64,000 bases of DNA from Hymenobacter sp. BRD67 (GTDB lineage: Bacteria; Bacteroidota; Bacteroidia; Cytophagales; Hymenobacteraceae). This document shows, one piece after another, positions 50,068 to 62,168 of the stretch. A program made the translations under genes and the position numbers. The notes beneath the pieces are model-generated. The model was not told the DNA's origin and ran no database searches. It worked only from the letters and a program-made list of their open reading frames with translations. The stretch's first letter is position 1; each line of letters opens with the position of its first letter. The stretch is from positions 1,116,001-1,180,000 of the forward strand of contig NZ_CP053904.1 in assembly GCF_013256425.1 (NCBI RefSeq). Direction: 5' to 3'.

Positions 50068-52026
50068 ATGTTATCCAAGCTTCTGTTAGGCTCCGGCCTT
50101 GTACTTTGTCTGGCCGCTACGCCCATTCTGGCCCAGCAAGTACCTGCTTCCATCACCGACGGCAAGGCCCGCAGCCTGTATGAAAAGGCGCAGAGCCTGT
50201 ATTACAAAGACCGGCAGCCCCAGCAGGCGCTGCTGGTGTGGCAGCAATTGACGGAGAAGTTTCCCGACCTCGGCGAGCCGTTTTTGCGCAAGGCGTCGCT
50301 GCAGCTCACGCTCGGCGACCATGCCGGGGCTTTCGAAGCGTATAAGCAGGGCCTCGGCAAGCTGCCCGTTGAGCCTGCCCGGGCGGCCGATTACCTTATC
50401 CTGGGCAAGCTGGCCGCGGAGGTGGGCGACTACGCCACCATCCGCACGGCCTACACCAATTATTTACAAACCAAGCCCAATAGCCCCACCCAGGTTGCCT
50501 ACGCCCAGCTACAGCTCCAGAACTGCGACTATGCTGCCGAGGCCATGGCGCACCCGACCGGCCCTGCGCCCGAGCGGCTGCCGGCCCCGCTCAACCAGTT
50601 TCGCGACCAGTACTTTCCGGTGCTGACCGCCGATAACCGGTTTCTGCTGTTCACGGTGCGGCGCAACCCCGAGCTGCGCGGCCAGGAAAACGAGGATGTG
50701 CTCATCAGCGCCGTCGATGCCGAGGGCAAATTTGGGGTGCCGCAGTCCATATCTCCGGTCATTAACTCGCGCGAGAACGAAGGCGCGGCTACCATCTCGG
50801 GCGATGGCAAAACGCTGGTATTCACGAGCTGCGGCCGGGCCGGCGGGGTCGGCGACTGCGACCTCTACATCTCGCACCGACGCGGCAACCAGTGGACGGC
50901 CCCGCGCAACCTGGGCTTGCTCGTTAACTCTAAAAACTGGGACTCGCAGCCCTCCCTTTCGGCCGATGGCCGCACGCTCTACTTTGCCTCCAACCGCGGG
51001 GGCGGGCTCGGGGGCTTTGATATATATGTAAGTACTATTGGCGACGACGATGCCTGGGGTCCGGCCCGCAACGTGGGCGCGCCCATCAACACCAGCCGCG
51101 ACGACCTGGCGCCGTTTATTCATGCCAGCGGCACCACCCTCTACTACAGCTCTACAGGCCTCGTGGGGTTGGGTAATGCCGATATCTTCCGCTCCGAGCA
51201 GGATGATAAAGGCCAGTGGAGCCCGCCGCGCAACCTCGGCTACCCGCTCAATACTTTCGCCAGCGAAGCCTCCATTTTTATCTCTTCGGATAATAAGCGC
51301 GTGTACTGCACCCGCACCGAGCCGCCCAGGCCCGGCGAGGCGGCCAACCTGCCCCCGGTTATTCTGCTCTACGGCAGCGAAGCCCCGGCCAGCGCCCGCG
51401 CCCGCGAAACTAGCACCTACACCCAGGGGCGCGTCTTCGATGCCGTTACGAAAAAGCCGCTCAATGCCGTAGTACGGCTGTTCGACCTTAAAACCAACGC
51501 CCTGACGCAGCAGGTATATTCCGATGCCGAAACCGGCGAGTACACGGCCGTGCTCAACGAAGGCCGTGCCTACGCCATGTACGCTACCGCGCCCGGCTAC
51601 CTGCTCAAAAGCCTGAGTTTTGATTATTCCAACCAGCAAAAGTTTGACCCGCTGACGCTCGACATCTACCTCGACCCGGCCAAAAGTGGCCGGAGCGCGG
51701 TACTGAACAACCTGTTTTTCGATTCCAACCAGGCTATCCTCAAGCCCCGCTCGCGCACCGAGCTCGACCGCCTGGTCGAGTTTCTGCACCAGGATGCCAG
51801 CCTGCGCGTGGAAGTAGCCGGCCACACCGACAACGTGGGCCAGCCTGCTACCAACCTCAGCCTGAGCCAGCGCCGGGCTCAGGCCGTGCTGAGCTACCTC
51901 ACTGCCCACGGCGTACCCGCCAACCGCCTGCGCGCCCAGGGCTACGGCGAGAGCAAGCCCCTTGTAGCCAATGATTCGGAGGCCCACCGGGCCCAAAATC
52001 GCCGAATTGAGCTGCGAATTCTATAA
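50068..52026 (+). CDS. OmpA-family outer-membrane protein with TPR and PD40 repeats
   Basis: A 652-residue envelope protein. Signal peptide MLSKLLLGSGLVLCLAATPILAQ; TPR-like helices (about residues 30-150); PD40/WD40-like beta-propeller units (AATISGDGKTLVFTS, QPSLSADGRTLYFASNRGGGLGGFDIYVS, APFIHASGTTLYYSS); a carboxypeptidase-regulatory-like domain (TQGRVFDAVTKKPLNAVVRLFD); and a C-terminal OmpA domain (LNNLFFDSNQAILKPRSRTELDRLVEFL, VAGHTDNVGQPATNLSLSQRRAQAV). This is the Bacteroidota layout also found near gliding and type IX secretion genes, but no such genes are seen here. Confidence 0.92.
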   Translation: MLSKLLLGSGLVLCLAATPILAQQVPASITDGKARSLYEKAQSLYYKDRQPQQALLVWQQLTEKFPDLGEPFLRKASLQLTLGDHAGAFEAYKQGLGKLPVEPARAADYLILGKLAAEVGDYATIRTAYTNYLQTKPNSPTQVAYAQLQLQNCDYAAEAMAHPTGPAPERLPAPLNQFRDQYFPVLTADNRFLLFTVRRNPELRGQENEDVLISAVDAEGKFGVPQSISPVINSRENEGAATISGDGKTLVFTSCGRAGGVGDCDLYISHRRGNQWTAPRNLGLLVNSKNWDSQPSLSADGRTLYFASNRGGGLGGFDIYVSTIGDDDAWGPARNVGAPINTSRDDLAPFIHASGTTLYYSSTGLVGLGNADIFRSEQDDKGQWSPPRNLGYPLNTFASEASIFISSDNKRVYCTRTEPPRPGEAANLPPVILLYGSEAPASARARETSTYTQGRVFDAVTKKPLNAVVRLFDLKTNALTQQVYSDAETGEYTAVLNEGRAYAMYATAPGYLLKSLSFDYSNQQKFDPLTLDIYLDPAKSGRSAVLNNLFFDSNQAILKPRSRTELDRLVEFLHQDASLRVEVAGHTDNVGQPATNLSLSQRRAQAVLSYLTAHGVPANRLRAQGYGESKPLVANDSEAHRAQNRRIELRIL

Positions 52027-52395
52027 AATATAACCTTCAAGTAAAGCTTTATGTACGTTGGCTGAGCATCCAATTCCGACATTTTTACTTAAAGCAAGGC
52101 TTTAAAGAAGTAAATTTTTTATTGCATTTTTCAAATAAACCGTAGTGCCCGCCGAAGTGCGGGCATTTTTTTTGCCTGAAGGCTGGCTTTTTTTAAAATA
52201 GATAACTGCTCGAAAATGAGGAATTTGTGATAAGATGAAAAAATACCTTGATTAAAAAAGTGCTAAAATCACCTTGTTTAGTCCTAATTGAAAAGTTAGC
52301 GTACGTTTGGAACAGTTCCGGCAGCCGCCCCGCACACATCCAGGCTCCGAACGCTGCTAGCATGTCATTTTTTCACCTCCACACTTTTTTCACCC
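52027..52395. other. AT-rich intergenic region with terminator
   Basis: About 370 bases. A hairpin (52146-52152 with 52159-52165, TGCCCGC) followed by eight Ts is a good terminator for the OmpA gene. AAGTTAGCGTACG at 52293-52305 matches the inner end of repeat family C. No gene is seen. Confidence 0.6.
52146..52172 (+). terminator. Terminator after the PD40/OmpA gene
   Basis: TGCCCGC (52146-52152) pairs with GCGGGCA (52159-52165), followed directly by a run of eight Ts. Confidence 0.8.
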
Positions 52396-52758
52396 ATGAA
52401 CCACCTATTTGCAGCGGCCTTTCTTACAGTAGGCCTCACCGGTGCCCCGACTACTAAGCCCGGCGAAGAGTATCCGAAAGCTATTCAGGTACGGGCTACC
52501 ACGCTTACTCAGGCGCTGGCTCACCGCATTCACCTCAACGAGGGCCAGTACGTACGGGTCAAGCGCCTGCACCTGCAGTACCTCAACGACCGCCGCGAGC
52601 TGGAGCTGTCGCTGGTAGGGGCCCCGGCCGCCGACCGCGATGCCCAGATGGCCGCTGCCCAGCTCAGCTACGAGCAAGCCCTCAACGACTTGCTGTACCC
52701 CGACCAGCGCGTGGCCTACCAGCAGCTGCGGGCCAACTTCACGGCCCACCGGCTCTAG
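52396..52758 (+). CDS. Small secreted protein, CpxP/Spy-like helical pattern
   Basis: A 120-residue protein with a short signal-like N-terminus (MNHLFAAAFLTVGLTGAP). The mature part is all helix: LTQALAHRIHLNEGQYVRVKRLHLQYLNDRRELELSL and YEQALNDLLYPDQRVAYQQLRANF. The layout (a Leu-rich helix, a variable spacer, then LxPxQRxxY) recalls periplasmic CpxP/Spy-like proteins. Homology is not certain. Function unknown. Confidence 0.65.
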   Translation: MNHLFAAAFLTVGLTGAPTTKPGEEYPKAIQVRATTLTQALAHRIHLNEGQYVRVKRLHLQYLNDRRELELSLVGAPAADRDAQMAAAQLSYEQALNDLLYPDQRVAYQQLRANFTAHRL

Positions 52759-52916
52759 CAGCACGGCCACACCTTGGCGCAGCTGGCTCCCGTAGCGGGG
52801 CCAGCTGCACCAAAGGGGATGGTCGTAATATAGGTTTTAAGTAATATAACTGCTGACTTCTGTTCACGGCGCTTTCAGCGCTGGTCAGATGGTCGTAGTA
52901 GGGTAGGGGCAAAAAA

Positions 52917-52944
52917 AGTCAGCCCACCGCAAGGCAGGCTGACT
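52917..52944 (-). terminator. Terminator after gltA
   Basis: AGTCAGCC (52917-52924) pairs with GGCTGACT (52937-52944). On the minus strand the stem is followed by seven Ts. It is about 25 bases after the gltA stop. Confidence 0.82.
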
Positions 52945-52969
52945 AAAATCGAATAACCAAAAAGCAGGC

Positions 52970-54261
<1,292 letters not shown>

Positions 54262-54307
54262 TGGTTGGGTAGGATAGGGGAATTAAAGTAGCAGCCTATT
54301 TCGGGCG

Positions 54308-54315
54308 CGAAGCTA
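54308..54315 (-). promoter_or_regulatory. gltA: TAGCTTCG promoter box for gltA
   Basis: On the minus strand TAGCTTCG, one base from TAnnTTTG, lies 47 bases before the gltA ATG at 54261. Confidence 0.4.
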
Positions 54316-54459
54316 CGGCGCAGGCGGTAAGCCGGGAAATTTTTGTCCGACAAGTGCCAGGTATACTACAACTGTGAGCCAAGGGAGGTTTCCGGAAGTG
54401 GCACAGTTTGGCCCCGGAAGTGGACTGGCAACGTTTGCGACGATTTTTGGCCAGCCGGC

Positions 54460-55863
<1,404 letters not shown>

Positions 55864-55907
55864 TAGGAGTTAGGATGGTTAATAGAATGGCAAAACGCAC
55901 GCGTTAG

Positions 55908-56053
55908 AGCGATTTCCAAGTTAGTGTACGGGGCAGGCTGCCGGGGTTTAGCCGGCAGCCCGCTCTTTACCAGAACAAGTGGCGTGAACAACGAGCGGAC
56001 ACTCGGTTCAGCCCCGGCAGCCTGCCCCGCTCAACCTGTATCCTGACTTGCAA
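55908..56053. repeat. Repeat family C element with an 18-base perfect stem
   Basis: The left end 55908-55931 (AGCGATTTC then TTAGTGTACGG) is facing a diverged copy on the opposite strand near 56034-56053. Inside, 55929-55946 pairs perfectly with 56012-56029 (core GGGCAGGCTGCC). It lies in the 295-base gap before mnmE. Confidence 0.75.
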
Positions 56054-56074
56054 ACCCCTCTAGAAAAGGTTGAA

Positions 56075-56113
56075 TGTCATGTTTCGACAAGCGGGCGCCA
56101 GATGAGCAGGACG
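56075..56113. repeat. Single arm of repeat family A
   Basis: On the minus strand this reads as a close copy of the arm at 5134-5180 (TGCTCATCTGGCG then CCGCTTGTCGAA), without a facing arm. Confidence 0.7.
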
Positions 56114-56158
56114 GCCTTCCTGCAAGCATATTTAATTAATAGATATTTATATAAAATT

Positions 56159-56811
56159 TTATGTAACGTACAGATTCTTGCCTGCTTCGGCCGAAATCAG
56201 CACCATCCGGTCGCGATTGACGCGTAGCTCCAGCGAGTTGTCGAAGGCTACTTTAGCGAGTATCCGCACCTGCGCGCCGAGGTGCAGGCCGACCTTGTCC
56301 AGGTATTGCAGGAAGGGCGCCGAAGTGTCTTTAAGGGCCGCAAGCGTGCCGCACTCATCCAGGCTCAGGTCGGTGAGCAGGCGATGCAGGGGCGGCGCAT
56401 GGCTCCATCCTCGGCCGGAATGGGGTCGCCGTGGGGGTCGAGGGTCGGAAAATTCAAAAACGCATCGAGGCGCTGCATCAGTAGCGGCGACTGTACGTGC
56501 TCCAGCTCTTCGGCCACCTCGTGCACCTCATCCCAGCTGAAGCCCAGCTGCTGCACCAGAAATACTTCCCAGAGCCGGTGTTTGCGCACGGTGAGCAGCG
56601 CCAGCCGCCGGCCTTCCGGGGTGAGGCGCACGCCCCGGTACTTTTCATATTCGAGCAGCCCTTTTTCGGCTAGCCGCCGCAGCATATCCGTTACCGAAGC
56701 GGCACGGGTTACCAGGGCAGCCGCAATGCGGTTGGTGCTCACTCCCTGCCCTGGCTCTACCTCCGCCAGCTTATAGATGGTTTTAAGGTAGTTTTCCTCC
56801 GTAATTGTCAT
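56159..56811 (-). CDS. DtxR/MntR-family metal-dependent transcriptional regulator, interrupted by one frameshift
   Basis: An iron- or manganese-responsive repressor of about 217 residues once repaired. The winged-helix domain is VSTNRIAAALVTRAASVTDMLRRLAEKGLLEYEKYRGVRLTPEGRR. The metal-binding/dimer domain is HRLWEVFLVQQLGFSWDEVHEVAEELEHVQSPLLMQRLD (with HEVAEELEH ligands). The frame breaks at the GGGG run 56389-56392; one more base gives AMRRPLHRLLTDLSLDECG and a C-terminal FeoA-like domain ending NLYVT. Bacteroidota members often control metal uptake, but no transporter gene is adjacent here. Confidence 0.85.
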
Positions 56812-56917
56812 TTAACAATTAACATTTAACATTTATCATTTAACAATTCAGATGATAGGCCGCCGCCCGCCGAAAGCCAGGATGTTAACTGTTAATGGAT
56901 ACCTGTTAAATGAAAAG
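56812..56917. repeat. AT-rich tandem-like repeats of TTAACA/CATTTAAC units
   Basis: From 56812 several copies of CATTTAAC and AACAATT occur in succession, with related TTAACTGTTAA and CTGTTAAATG at 56884-56912. It lies between fabH and the DtxR gene. It may be an operator region or just AT-rich spacer. Confidence 0.4.
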
Positions 56918-57937
56918 TTACCACTTAATCAACGCCGAAGCCCAGGTGAAGCCCGAGCCGAAAGCAGCCAGGCACACCAGGTCGCCGCGCTTAATGCGGC
57001 CGGCCTGCACGGCCTCGCTGAGCGCAATAGGAATGCTGGCCGCCGTGGTATTGCCGTAGCGTTGAATATTGCTGAACACCTTGTCGTCGGGCAGCCCCAT
57101 TTTTTGCTGCACGTACTGCGTAATGCGCAGGTTGGCCTGGTGCGGTATGAGCATGTCAATATCCTGGGCCTGGTAGCCGTTCTGGTCAAGCGCTTCCTTG
57201 ATAACCTGCGGGAAGCGCACCACGGCGTGCTTAAACACATTCTGGCCGTTCATGTACGGGTACATATCGGGCTCGTGGGCCATGGCGTAGTTCACGCGGC
57301 CCTCGCGGTTTGAGCCCGGCTCCTTCACAATCAGCTCCTCGGCAAACTCGCCCTGCGCGTGCAGGTGCGTGCTGAGAATGCCGTGGCCTTCGTGCGAAGA
57401 GGGGCGCAGCACCACTGCCCCGGCACCATCGCCGAAAATAACCGACACGGCCCGGCCGCGCGTGCTTTTGTCGAGGCCCGAAGAGTGAATTTCGGAGCCT
57501 ACCACGAGCACGGTATCGTACATGCCGGTGCGCACAAACTGGTCGGCCACCGACAAGCCATAAACAAAGCCCGAGCACTGGTTGCGCACATCGAGGGCCG
57601 GAATCGTATTCTTAATACCCAGCTCGCGCTGCATGAGTACGCCCGAGCCCGGAAAAAAATAATCGGGCGAAAGCGTGGCAAATACAATCAGCTGCACATC
57701 ATCGGGGGTGAGGCCGGCCGCGGCGAGGGCGCGGCGGGCGGCTTCGGCCCCCATGCCGGCAGTAGTATCCTTGCCTTCCTCAAACCAGCGTCGCTCCTGA
57801 ATGCCGGTCCGCTCCTGAATCCAGGCATCGGTGGTTTCCATGAGCTGTTCGAGGTCGGCGTTCTTGACAACGCGGTCGGGAACGTAGTGGCCGACGCCGG
57901 CAATCTCGGAGTGGCGCAGGGTGGTAGCAGAAGCCAT
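56918..57937 (-). CDS. fabH: 3-oxoacyl-ACP synthase III
   Basis: Beta-ketoacyl-ACP synthase III, 339 residues, starts fatty-acid chains from acyl-CoA and malonyl-ACP. The triad is visible as Cys in VRNQCSGFVYGL, His in LIPHQANLRI and Asn in YGNTTAASIPIAL. The N-terminal TTDAWIQERTGIQERRW and FGDGAGAVVL are also typical. The ATG at 57937 is preceded by GTATCTTAC-type sequence. The three genes from the glycosyltransferase to the DtxR gene share orientation but have gaps of over 100 bases, so an operon is uncertain. Confidence 0.94.
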   Translation of the reverse strand: MASATTLRHSEIAGVGHYVPDRVVKNADLEQLMETTDAWIQERTGIQERRWFEEGKDTTAGMGAEAARRALAAAGLTPDDVQLIVFATLSPDYFFPGSGVLMQRELGIKNTIPALDVRNQCSGFVYGLSVADQFVRTGMYDTVLVVGSEIHSSGLDKSTRGRAVSVIFGDGAGAVVLRPSSHEGHGILSTHLHAQGEFAEELIVKEPGSNREGRVNYAMAHEPDMYPYMNGQNVFKHAVVRFPQVIKEALDQNGYQAQDIDMLIPHQANLRITQYVQQKMGLPDDKVFSNIQRYGNTTAASIPIALSEAVQAGRIKRGDLVCLAAFGSGFTWASALIKW

Positions 57938-58053
57938 TGAAGGGGTAGGAAAGGGGTGGGTAGGAAGAGCGATGGTTCAGAAAATCAGCCATGAACCGAC
58001 TTGCAAGTAAGATACATTTACTTGAAATCCGGTGGCAGCTGTTTAGCTCTTGC

Positions 58054-59290
58054 TCAACTAGGGCTACGCGAAAGGGCCGCAAAGGTCGGGCCTGGCCCGA
58101 GGGTTTTCAGCATATGCCCTAATTTTTTGCCTTCACTTGCCCACAGCACTTCGTCGGCCGGGATGCCGGCGGGGTAAAATACAGCCGTTGACAGCGCCGC
58201 TGCTACGGTTGCCGCCGCTCGGGGCGCGTCCCTGAAATTAATTGTCAGCCCTGCCCCATGTGCCTGCACTATGCTGGTCCAGATGGGATTGTCGGCTACC
58301 AGCACGGGTAGTCCGTGGGCCAGATACTCGAAAAGCTTGGTGGGCCGGCAGCGGGCGGTACTGGGGTGAGGCCGGTAAGCCAGCAGCCCGAAGTGGCTTT
58401 GCCCGATTGCGGCCACAATGCGACTGTGCGGGACCGGCTCGGCCCCCGCAATAAGCGTAAGCCGAAGCGGCGGCGCTGATAATTGCTGCGCCAGCCGCCG
58501 CAGCTCGGCCAGTAAAGCAGGCTGCTGACAGAACCCCATGATGGTTAGCTCCACCCCGGCCGGCCAGTGCTGCGGCAATGCCTGGGCCAGCGCAATAGCC
58601 TCCCTCACGCCGTTCAGCTCCGATATGGTGCCCGAAAACAGCAGCCGTAACGGCTCTGCGGCGGCTGGCATGGGGCAGGGGGTAGTTGGCAGCACTTCGT
58701 CGGGGGCCGGCTGATACTTGTTTTCGAGCAGTAAAACGCGTTCAGGAGGCAGCTTTTTTAAAAAGGGCAGCTCGTCGGCGTAGCTGGCCTCGGCCAGAAA
58801 AACCGCGGCGGCCCGGCGGGCCGCCGCACCTTCTACCCAGCGCAGGCCGGTGACCAATAAGCGCTTTGTAAAACCGCTATATACCGTTGAGTGCCTACGT
58901 TGAGGGCGTAGTTTTCGCGGATGTCGTAGGCAAACTGCCGGCCGCGCCTCAGCGCCTGCCACAGCAGCGTAAGCGGCAGCAGCTCGGGCGCGTGCACGAT
59001 TACCAAGTCGGGCCGCAGCCCCGTAGCAGGCGCCAGTAGCGCCCTTGGGCAGCCAGACGGTTCAGGCTCAGCCGCGAGCCCCCAAAAATGCGGTGGTGAT
59101 GAAGCCGCGAAGAATCCTGAGCCAGCGACTGAGGCAGGTCGCCGGCGGTACCGCGGCCGGCTATGTGCACTTCGGTAAGGGGCTCGGCGAGCAGGGTTTG
59201 GGCAAACTTGCCTCGCATCCGGGTATCGTCTACGGGCTTGAGCACGGAGGCAAGCAGGAACCGCCTGGGCGAGGAAGGGGCAGCGACCAT
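58054..59290 (-). CDS. Glycosyltransferase (GT4-like), interrupted by two frameshifts
   Basis: About 412 residues once repaired. The first frame runs from ATG 59290 (MVAAPSSPRRFLLASVLKPVDDTRM) to the CCCC run at 59019-59022, where one extra base continues as LRPDLVIVHAPELLPLTLLWQALRRGRQFAYDIRENYALN. A second break lies near 58905-58912, outside a long homopolymer. The final frame carries the donor domain: LRLLFSGTISELNGVREAIALAQALP and CRPTKLFEYLAHGLPVLVADNPIW with the conserved Glu. The DxRENY motif is typical of a GT-B subgroup. The second lesion is the least certain of those listed in the window. Confidence 0.7.
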
Positions 59291-59349
59291 GAGGGGCGTA
59301 GCGAAAGAAAGCCCGGCCGGGCAAGTAACCGACCTGCCCTCAAAGATGC

Positions 59350-59357
59350 TAGTTTTG
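59350..59357 (+). promoter_or_regulatory. dapD: TAGTTTTG promoter box for dapD
   Basis: TAGTTTTG matches TAnnTTTG exactly and lies 24 bases before the dapD ATG at 59381. Confidence 0.6.
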
Positions 59358-59380
59358 TGCTCAATTATCTACCCCTTCTC

Positions 59381-60240
59381 ATGGACACCACCATTCACCA
59401 CAGCCCAGTACTCGACCGCTTTGCTGCCCAACAGGCCATTGAAGCAGCCTGGGCCGACCGCACCCTGCTCGACCAGCACGATACCCAGCTGGCCATTGAG
59501 CATACCATTGAAGACCTCGACAAAGGCCACCTGCGGGTAGCCGAGCCGCCCACCGAGGATGGCGGCGAGTGGACGATAAATGAGTGGGTGAAGAAGGCGG
59601 TTATCCTCTACTTCCCGCTGCGCCAGATGAGCACCCAGGAGGTTGGTCCATTCGAATATTACGACAAGATGGCCCTCAAAACCGACTACGCCAGCCAGAA
59701 AGTGCGCGTGGTGCCGCCTGCCGTGGCCCGCTACGGCGCTTACCTGGCCCCGGCGTTATCCTTATGCCCAGCTACACCAACATCGGCGCCTACGTGGGCG
59801 AGGGCACGATGGTCGATACCTGGGCCACGGTGGGCTCCTGCGCCCAGGTAGGCAAGCATGTGCACCTGAGCGGCGGCGTGGGCCTGGGCGGCGTGCTGGA
59901 GCCCGTGCAGGCCGCGCCCGTCATCATCGAAGATGGAGCCTTTATCGGCTCACGCTGCATCCTGGTCGAAGGCTGCCGCATTGGCAAGGAAGCCGTCATC
60001 GGCGCGGGCGTTACCATCACGGGCAGCACCAAAATCATTGACGTAACGGGCGCCACGCCCAAGGAATACAAAGGCTACGTGCCGCCGCGCTCGGTCGTCA
60101 TTCCGGGCACCATTCCCAAGCATTTCCCGGCCGGTGAGTACCAGGTGCCGTGTGCGCTTATCATCGGCCAGCGCAAGCCGAGCACTGATTTGAAAACGAG
60201 TTTGAATGATGCGCTGCGCGACTTCGGGGTTTCGGTATAA
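59381..60240 (+). CDS. dapD: 2,3,4,5-tetrahydropyridine-2,6-dicarboxylate N-succinyltransferase, interrupted by one frameshift
   Basis: The lysine/diaminopimelate pathway succinyltransferase, about 286 residues once repaired. The helical N-terminal domain has [17 protein letters not shown] and [11 protein letters not shown]. The left-handed beta-helix follows: [47 protein letters not shown] and [26 protein letters not shown]. The frame breaks at the CCCC run 59748-59751; one more C gives [15 protein letters not shown] cell needing its own lysine or peptidoglycan would require this gene, so a consensus error is favoured. Confidence 0.93.
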
Positions 60241-60267
60241 ATAATCGAACTACAAGCACTAGTTACA

Positions 60268-60491
60268 GAAGCTGTTTAGGAAGTCAAAAATGCAGTCTTG
60301 AACGCCATGCTATGCTTGTCGAAGCATGACGTCCTTTTTAGCGCGGCTTCTGGGTCAGTGTACGTTTTTTGCCAGACTGGCTCCCCCTCTCCTTTTCGGA
60401 GAGGGGGCCGGGGGTGAGGCGAACGCAAGAACAGAACCCGTACACTGACTCAGAATTCGCGCTAATTTTCGTGTACTTCCTAAACGGCTTG
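60268..60491. repeat. MITE-like composite of nested repeats with IS-like ends
   Basis: The left end 60268-60284 (GAAGCTGTTTAGGAAGT) is identical to the first 17 bases of the IS at 60534. The right end (60475-60490) is a near-copy in inverse orientation. Inside lie a family A hairpin (60300-60333), inverted family C ends (60340-60364 and 60439-60463), and a central hairpin (60383-60392 with 60398-60407). No coding sequence is present. Confidence 0.75.
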
Positions 60492-60502
60492 ACTTATAAA
60501 TA

Positions 60503-60531
60503 AAAAAGCCCGCTAGCTAGCGAGCTTTTTT
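60503..60531. terminator. Terminator-like hairpin left of the IS
   Basis: AAAAAAGC followed by CGCTAGCTAGCG and then GCTTTTTT forms a hairpin with A- and T-runs on the two sides. It could end transcription from either direction, including read-through into the IS. Confidence 0.7.
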
Positions 60532-60533
60532 AT

Positions 60534-61465
60534 GAAGCTGTTTAGGAAGTAGGCTGGAAACAAAAAAGACTCCCACGGCGGAGAGAAATTTGGGGTGCGA
60601 CCCAACCAAGTTTCTTACGCCTGCCCGTGGAAGTCCTCTCCAAAGATATCATCGTGACCTGGCTACTGCCCTATTTACCCTTTCCCAGCCAGGGCCGGCG
60701 GCGGCGCGTGGCTCCGGCCGAGGTGGTGGGCGCCATTCTCTACAAACTCAAAACCGGCTGTCAGTGGCGCTGGCTACCGGTGGCCGCCCTATTCAGCGGC
60801 GAGCCCCTGAGTTGGCAGGGGGTGTACTATCATTTCCACACCTGGAGCAAACAAGGGGCCTGGAAAAAGCTGTGGCTGACGCTCTTGCGCCTACACCGCC
60901 GCTTGCTCGACCTCTCCAGCGTGCAACTCGACGGCAGCCACACACCGGCCAAGAACGGCGGGGTGGCCGTGGGCTACCAGGGCCGCAAAGCGGCGCGCAC
61001 CACCAACGCCCTGTTCCTGGCCGACAACCAGGGCCAGCCGCTGGCCCTGGCCACGCCCCAGGCCGGGCAGCACCACGATACGTTTGAGCTGGAAGCCGTC
61101 TTTGGCGAGCTTTGCCAAACGTTGGAGCAGGCGGACCTGTGCCTGCAAGGCTTGTTTCTGAACGCCGACAAAGCCTTTGATGTCAACAGCTTACGCCAGG
61201 CCTGTGCCCACCGCGATATTGAGGTCAACATCCCGCGCAACCGGCGTTCGGCCGACTGGCAAATCGACGATGATACCCTGTTTGACCCCGAACTCTACCG
61301 CCGCCGACAGGTTATTGAGCAACTCAACGCCTGGCTCGACGGCTTCAAAACGCTACTCGTGCGCTTTGAAACCTGCCTGCATACCTGGCTGGCGTTTCAC
61401 TGGCTGGCCTTTACCGTGCTACTGCTGCGCAGAATTGGTCGCTCGCCTACTTCCTAAACAGCTTC
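60534..61465. mobile_element. Intact IS5-like insertion sequence, 932 bp
   Basis: Perfect 21-base terminal inverted repeats at 60534-60554 and 61445-61465 (starting GAAGCTGTTTAGGAAGTAG). One full transposase gene lies between them. The bases TAT flank both ends (60531-60533 and 61466-61468), a possible 3-base target duplication. The element lies between dapD and msrA and interrupts neither. Confidence 0.92.
60627..61457 (+). CDS. IS5-family transposase
   Basis: A 276-residue DDE transposase. The N-terminal DUF4096-like part has LPFPSQGRRRRVAPAEVVGAILYKLKTGCQWRWLP. The DDE residues are probably Asp in VQLDGSHTPAKNGG, Asp in FLNADKAFDVNSLR and Glu in RRRQVIEQLNAWLDGFKTL. The frame has no stop or shift. 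Translation seems to start at GTG 60627 (EVLSKDIIVTW follows). The gene fills the element and its stop lies inside the right terminal repeat. Confidence 0.92.
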   Translation: MEVLSKDIIVTWLLPYLPFPSQGRRRRVAPAEVVGAILYKLKTGCQWRWLPVAALFSGEPLSWQGVYYHFHTWSKQGAWKKLWLTLLRLHRRLLDLSSVQLDGSHTPAKNGGVAVGYQGRKAARTTNALFLADNQGQPLALATPQAGQHHDTFELEAVFGELCQTLEQADLCLQGLFLNADKAFDVNSLRQACAHRDIEVNIPRNRRSADWQIDDDTLFDPELYRRRQVIEQLNAWLDGFKTLLVRFETCLHTWLAFHWLAFTVLLLRRIGRSPTS

Positions 61466-61482
61466 TATAAGTCAAGCCATAC

Positions 61483-62021
61483 TTACGCCACTCCAGCCTT
61501 CAGCTTTTCCCCAAACAGCGCCTTCACCTTGTCCACTTTGGGCTTGGCCACAAACTGGCAGTAGGGCTCGTGGCCGTGCAGGTTGAAATAATTCTGGTGG
61601 TAATTCTCAGCGGGGTAAAACTCGGGCGCGGCCGTGATTTCCGTTACCACGGGGTTGGGGAAGGCGTGGCCGTCGTTGAGCTTCTTTTTATACTCCTCGG
61701 CGAGCTGCTTCTGCTCGTCGTTGTGGTAATAAATAACCGAGCGGTACTGCGTGCCCGTGTCGTTGCCCTGGCGGTTGAGGGTCGTCGGGTCATGGGTTTT
61801 CCAGAAAATTTCGAGCAGCTCGGTATAGCTGATAACAGCGGGGTCGAAGGTGATAGCAATTACCTCGGCGTGGCCGGTCAGGCCGCTGCATACCTCCTTG
61901 TAGGTAGGGTTTTTGATGCGGCCCCGGCGTAGCCGGAAACCACTTTCTCCACGCCCTTCAAATTTTGAAAAACGGCCTCGACGCACCAAAAGCAGCCGGC
62001 CCCAAATGTTGCTTGTTCCAT
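61483..62021 (-). CDS. msrA: Peptide-methionine (S)-S-oxide reductase, interrupted by one frameshift
   Basis: MsrA repairs oxidised methionine; 179 residues once repaired. The catalytic motif GCFW is intact in [14 protein letters not shown]. Downstream are [20 protein letters not shown], the [21 protein letters not shown] stretch and [10 protein letters not shown]. The frame breaks at the CCCC run 61922-61925; adding a base gives [16 protein letters not shown]. The ATG at 62021 begins [12 protein letters not shown], as expected. Confidence 0.92.
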
Positions 62022-62168
62022 AAAAATCGCGGATTTGCGCAGAGTAGTTTTATTTCGCCGTTTTGCTAGCAGCGTGCTGAAATAACGCAGATGCGGTTGA
62101 GGTTGTTCAAATTTGAAGCCGGCACAGCCGCAGCGCGGCGCATTACAAGCTGCACTACTCACGCAGTA

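Noticed and set aside
50509..51996. A 495-codon frame antisense to the PD40/OmpA gene
   Set aside because: It mirrors a well-supported gene with clear domains and has no recognisable family; long antisense frames are common in GC-rich DNA.
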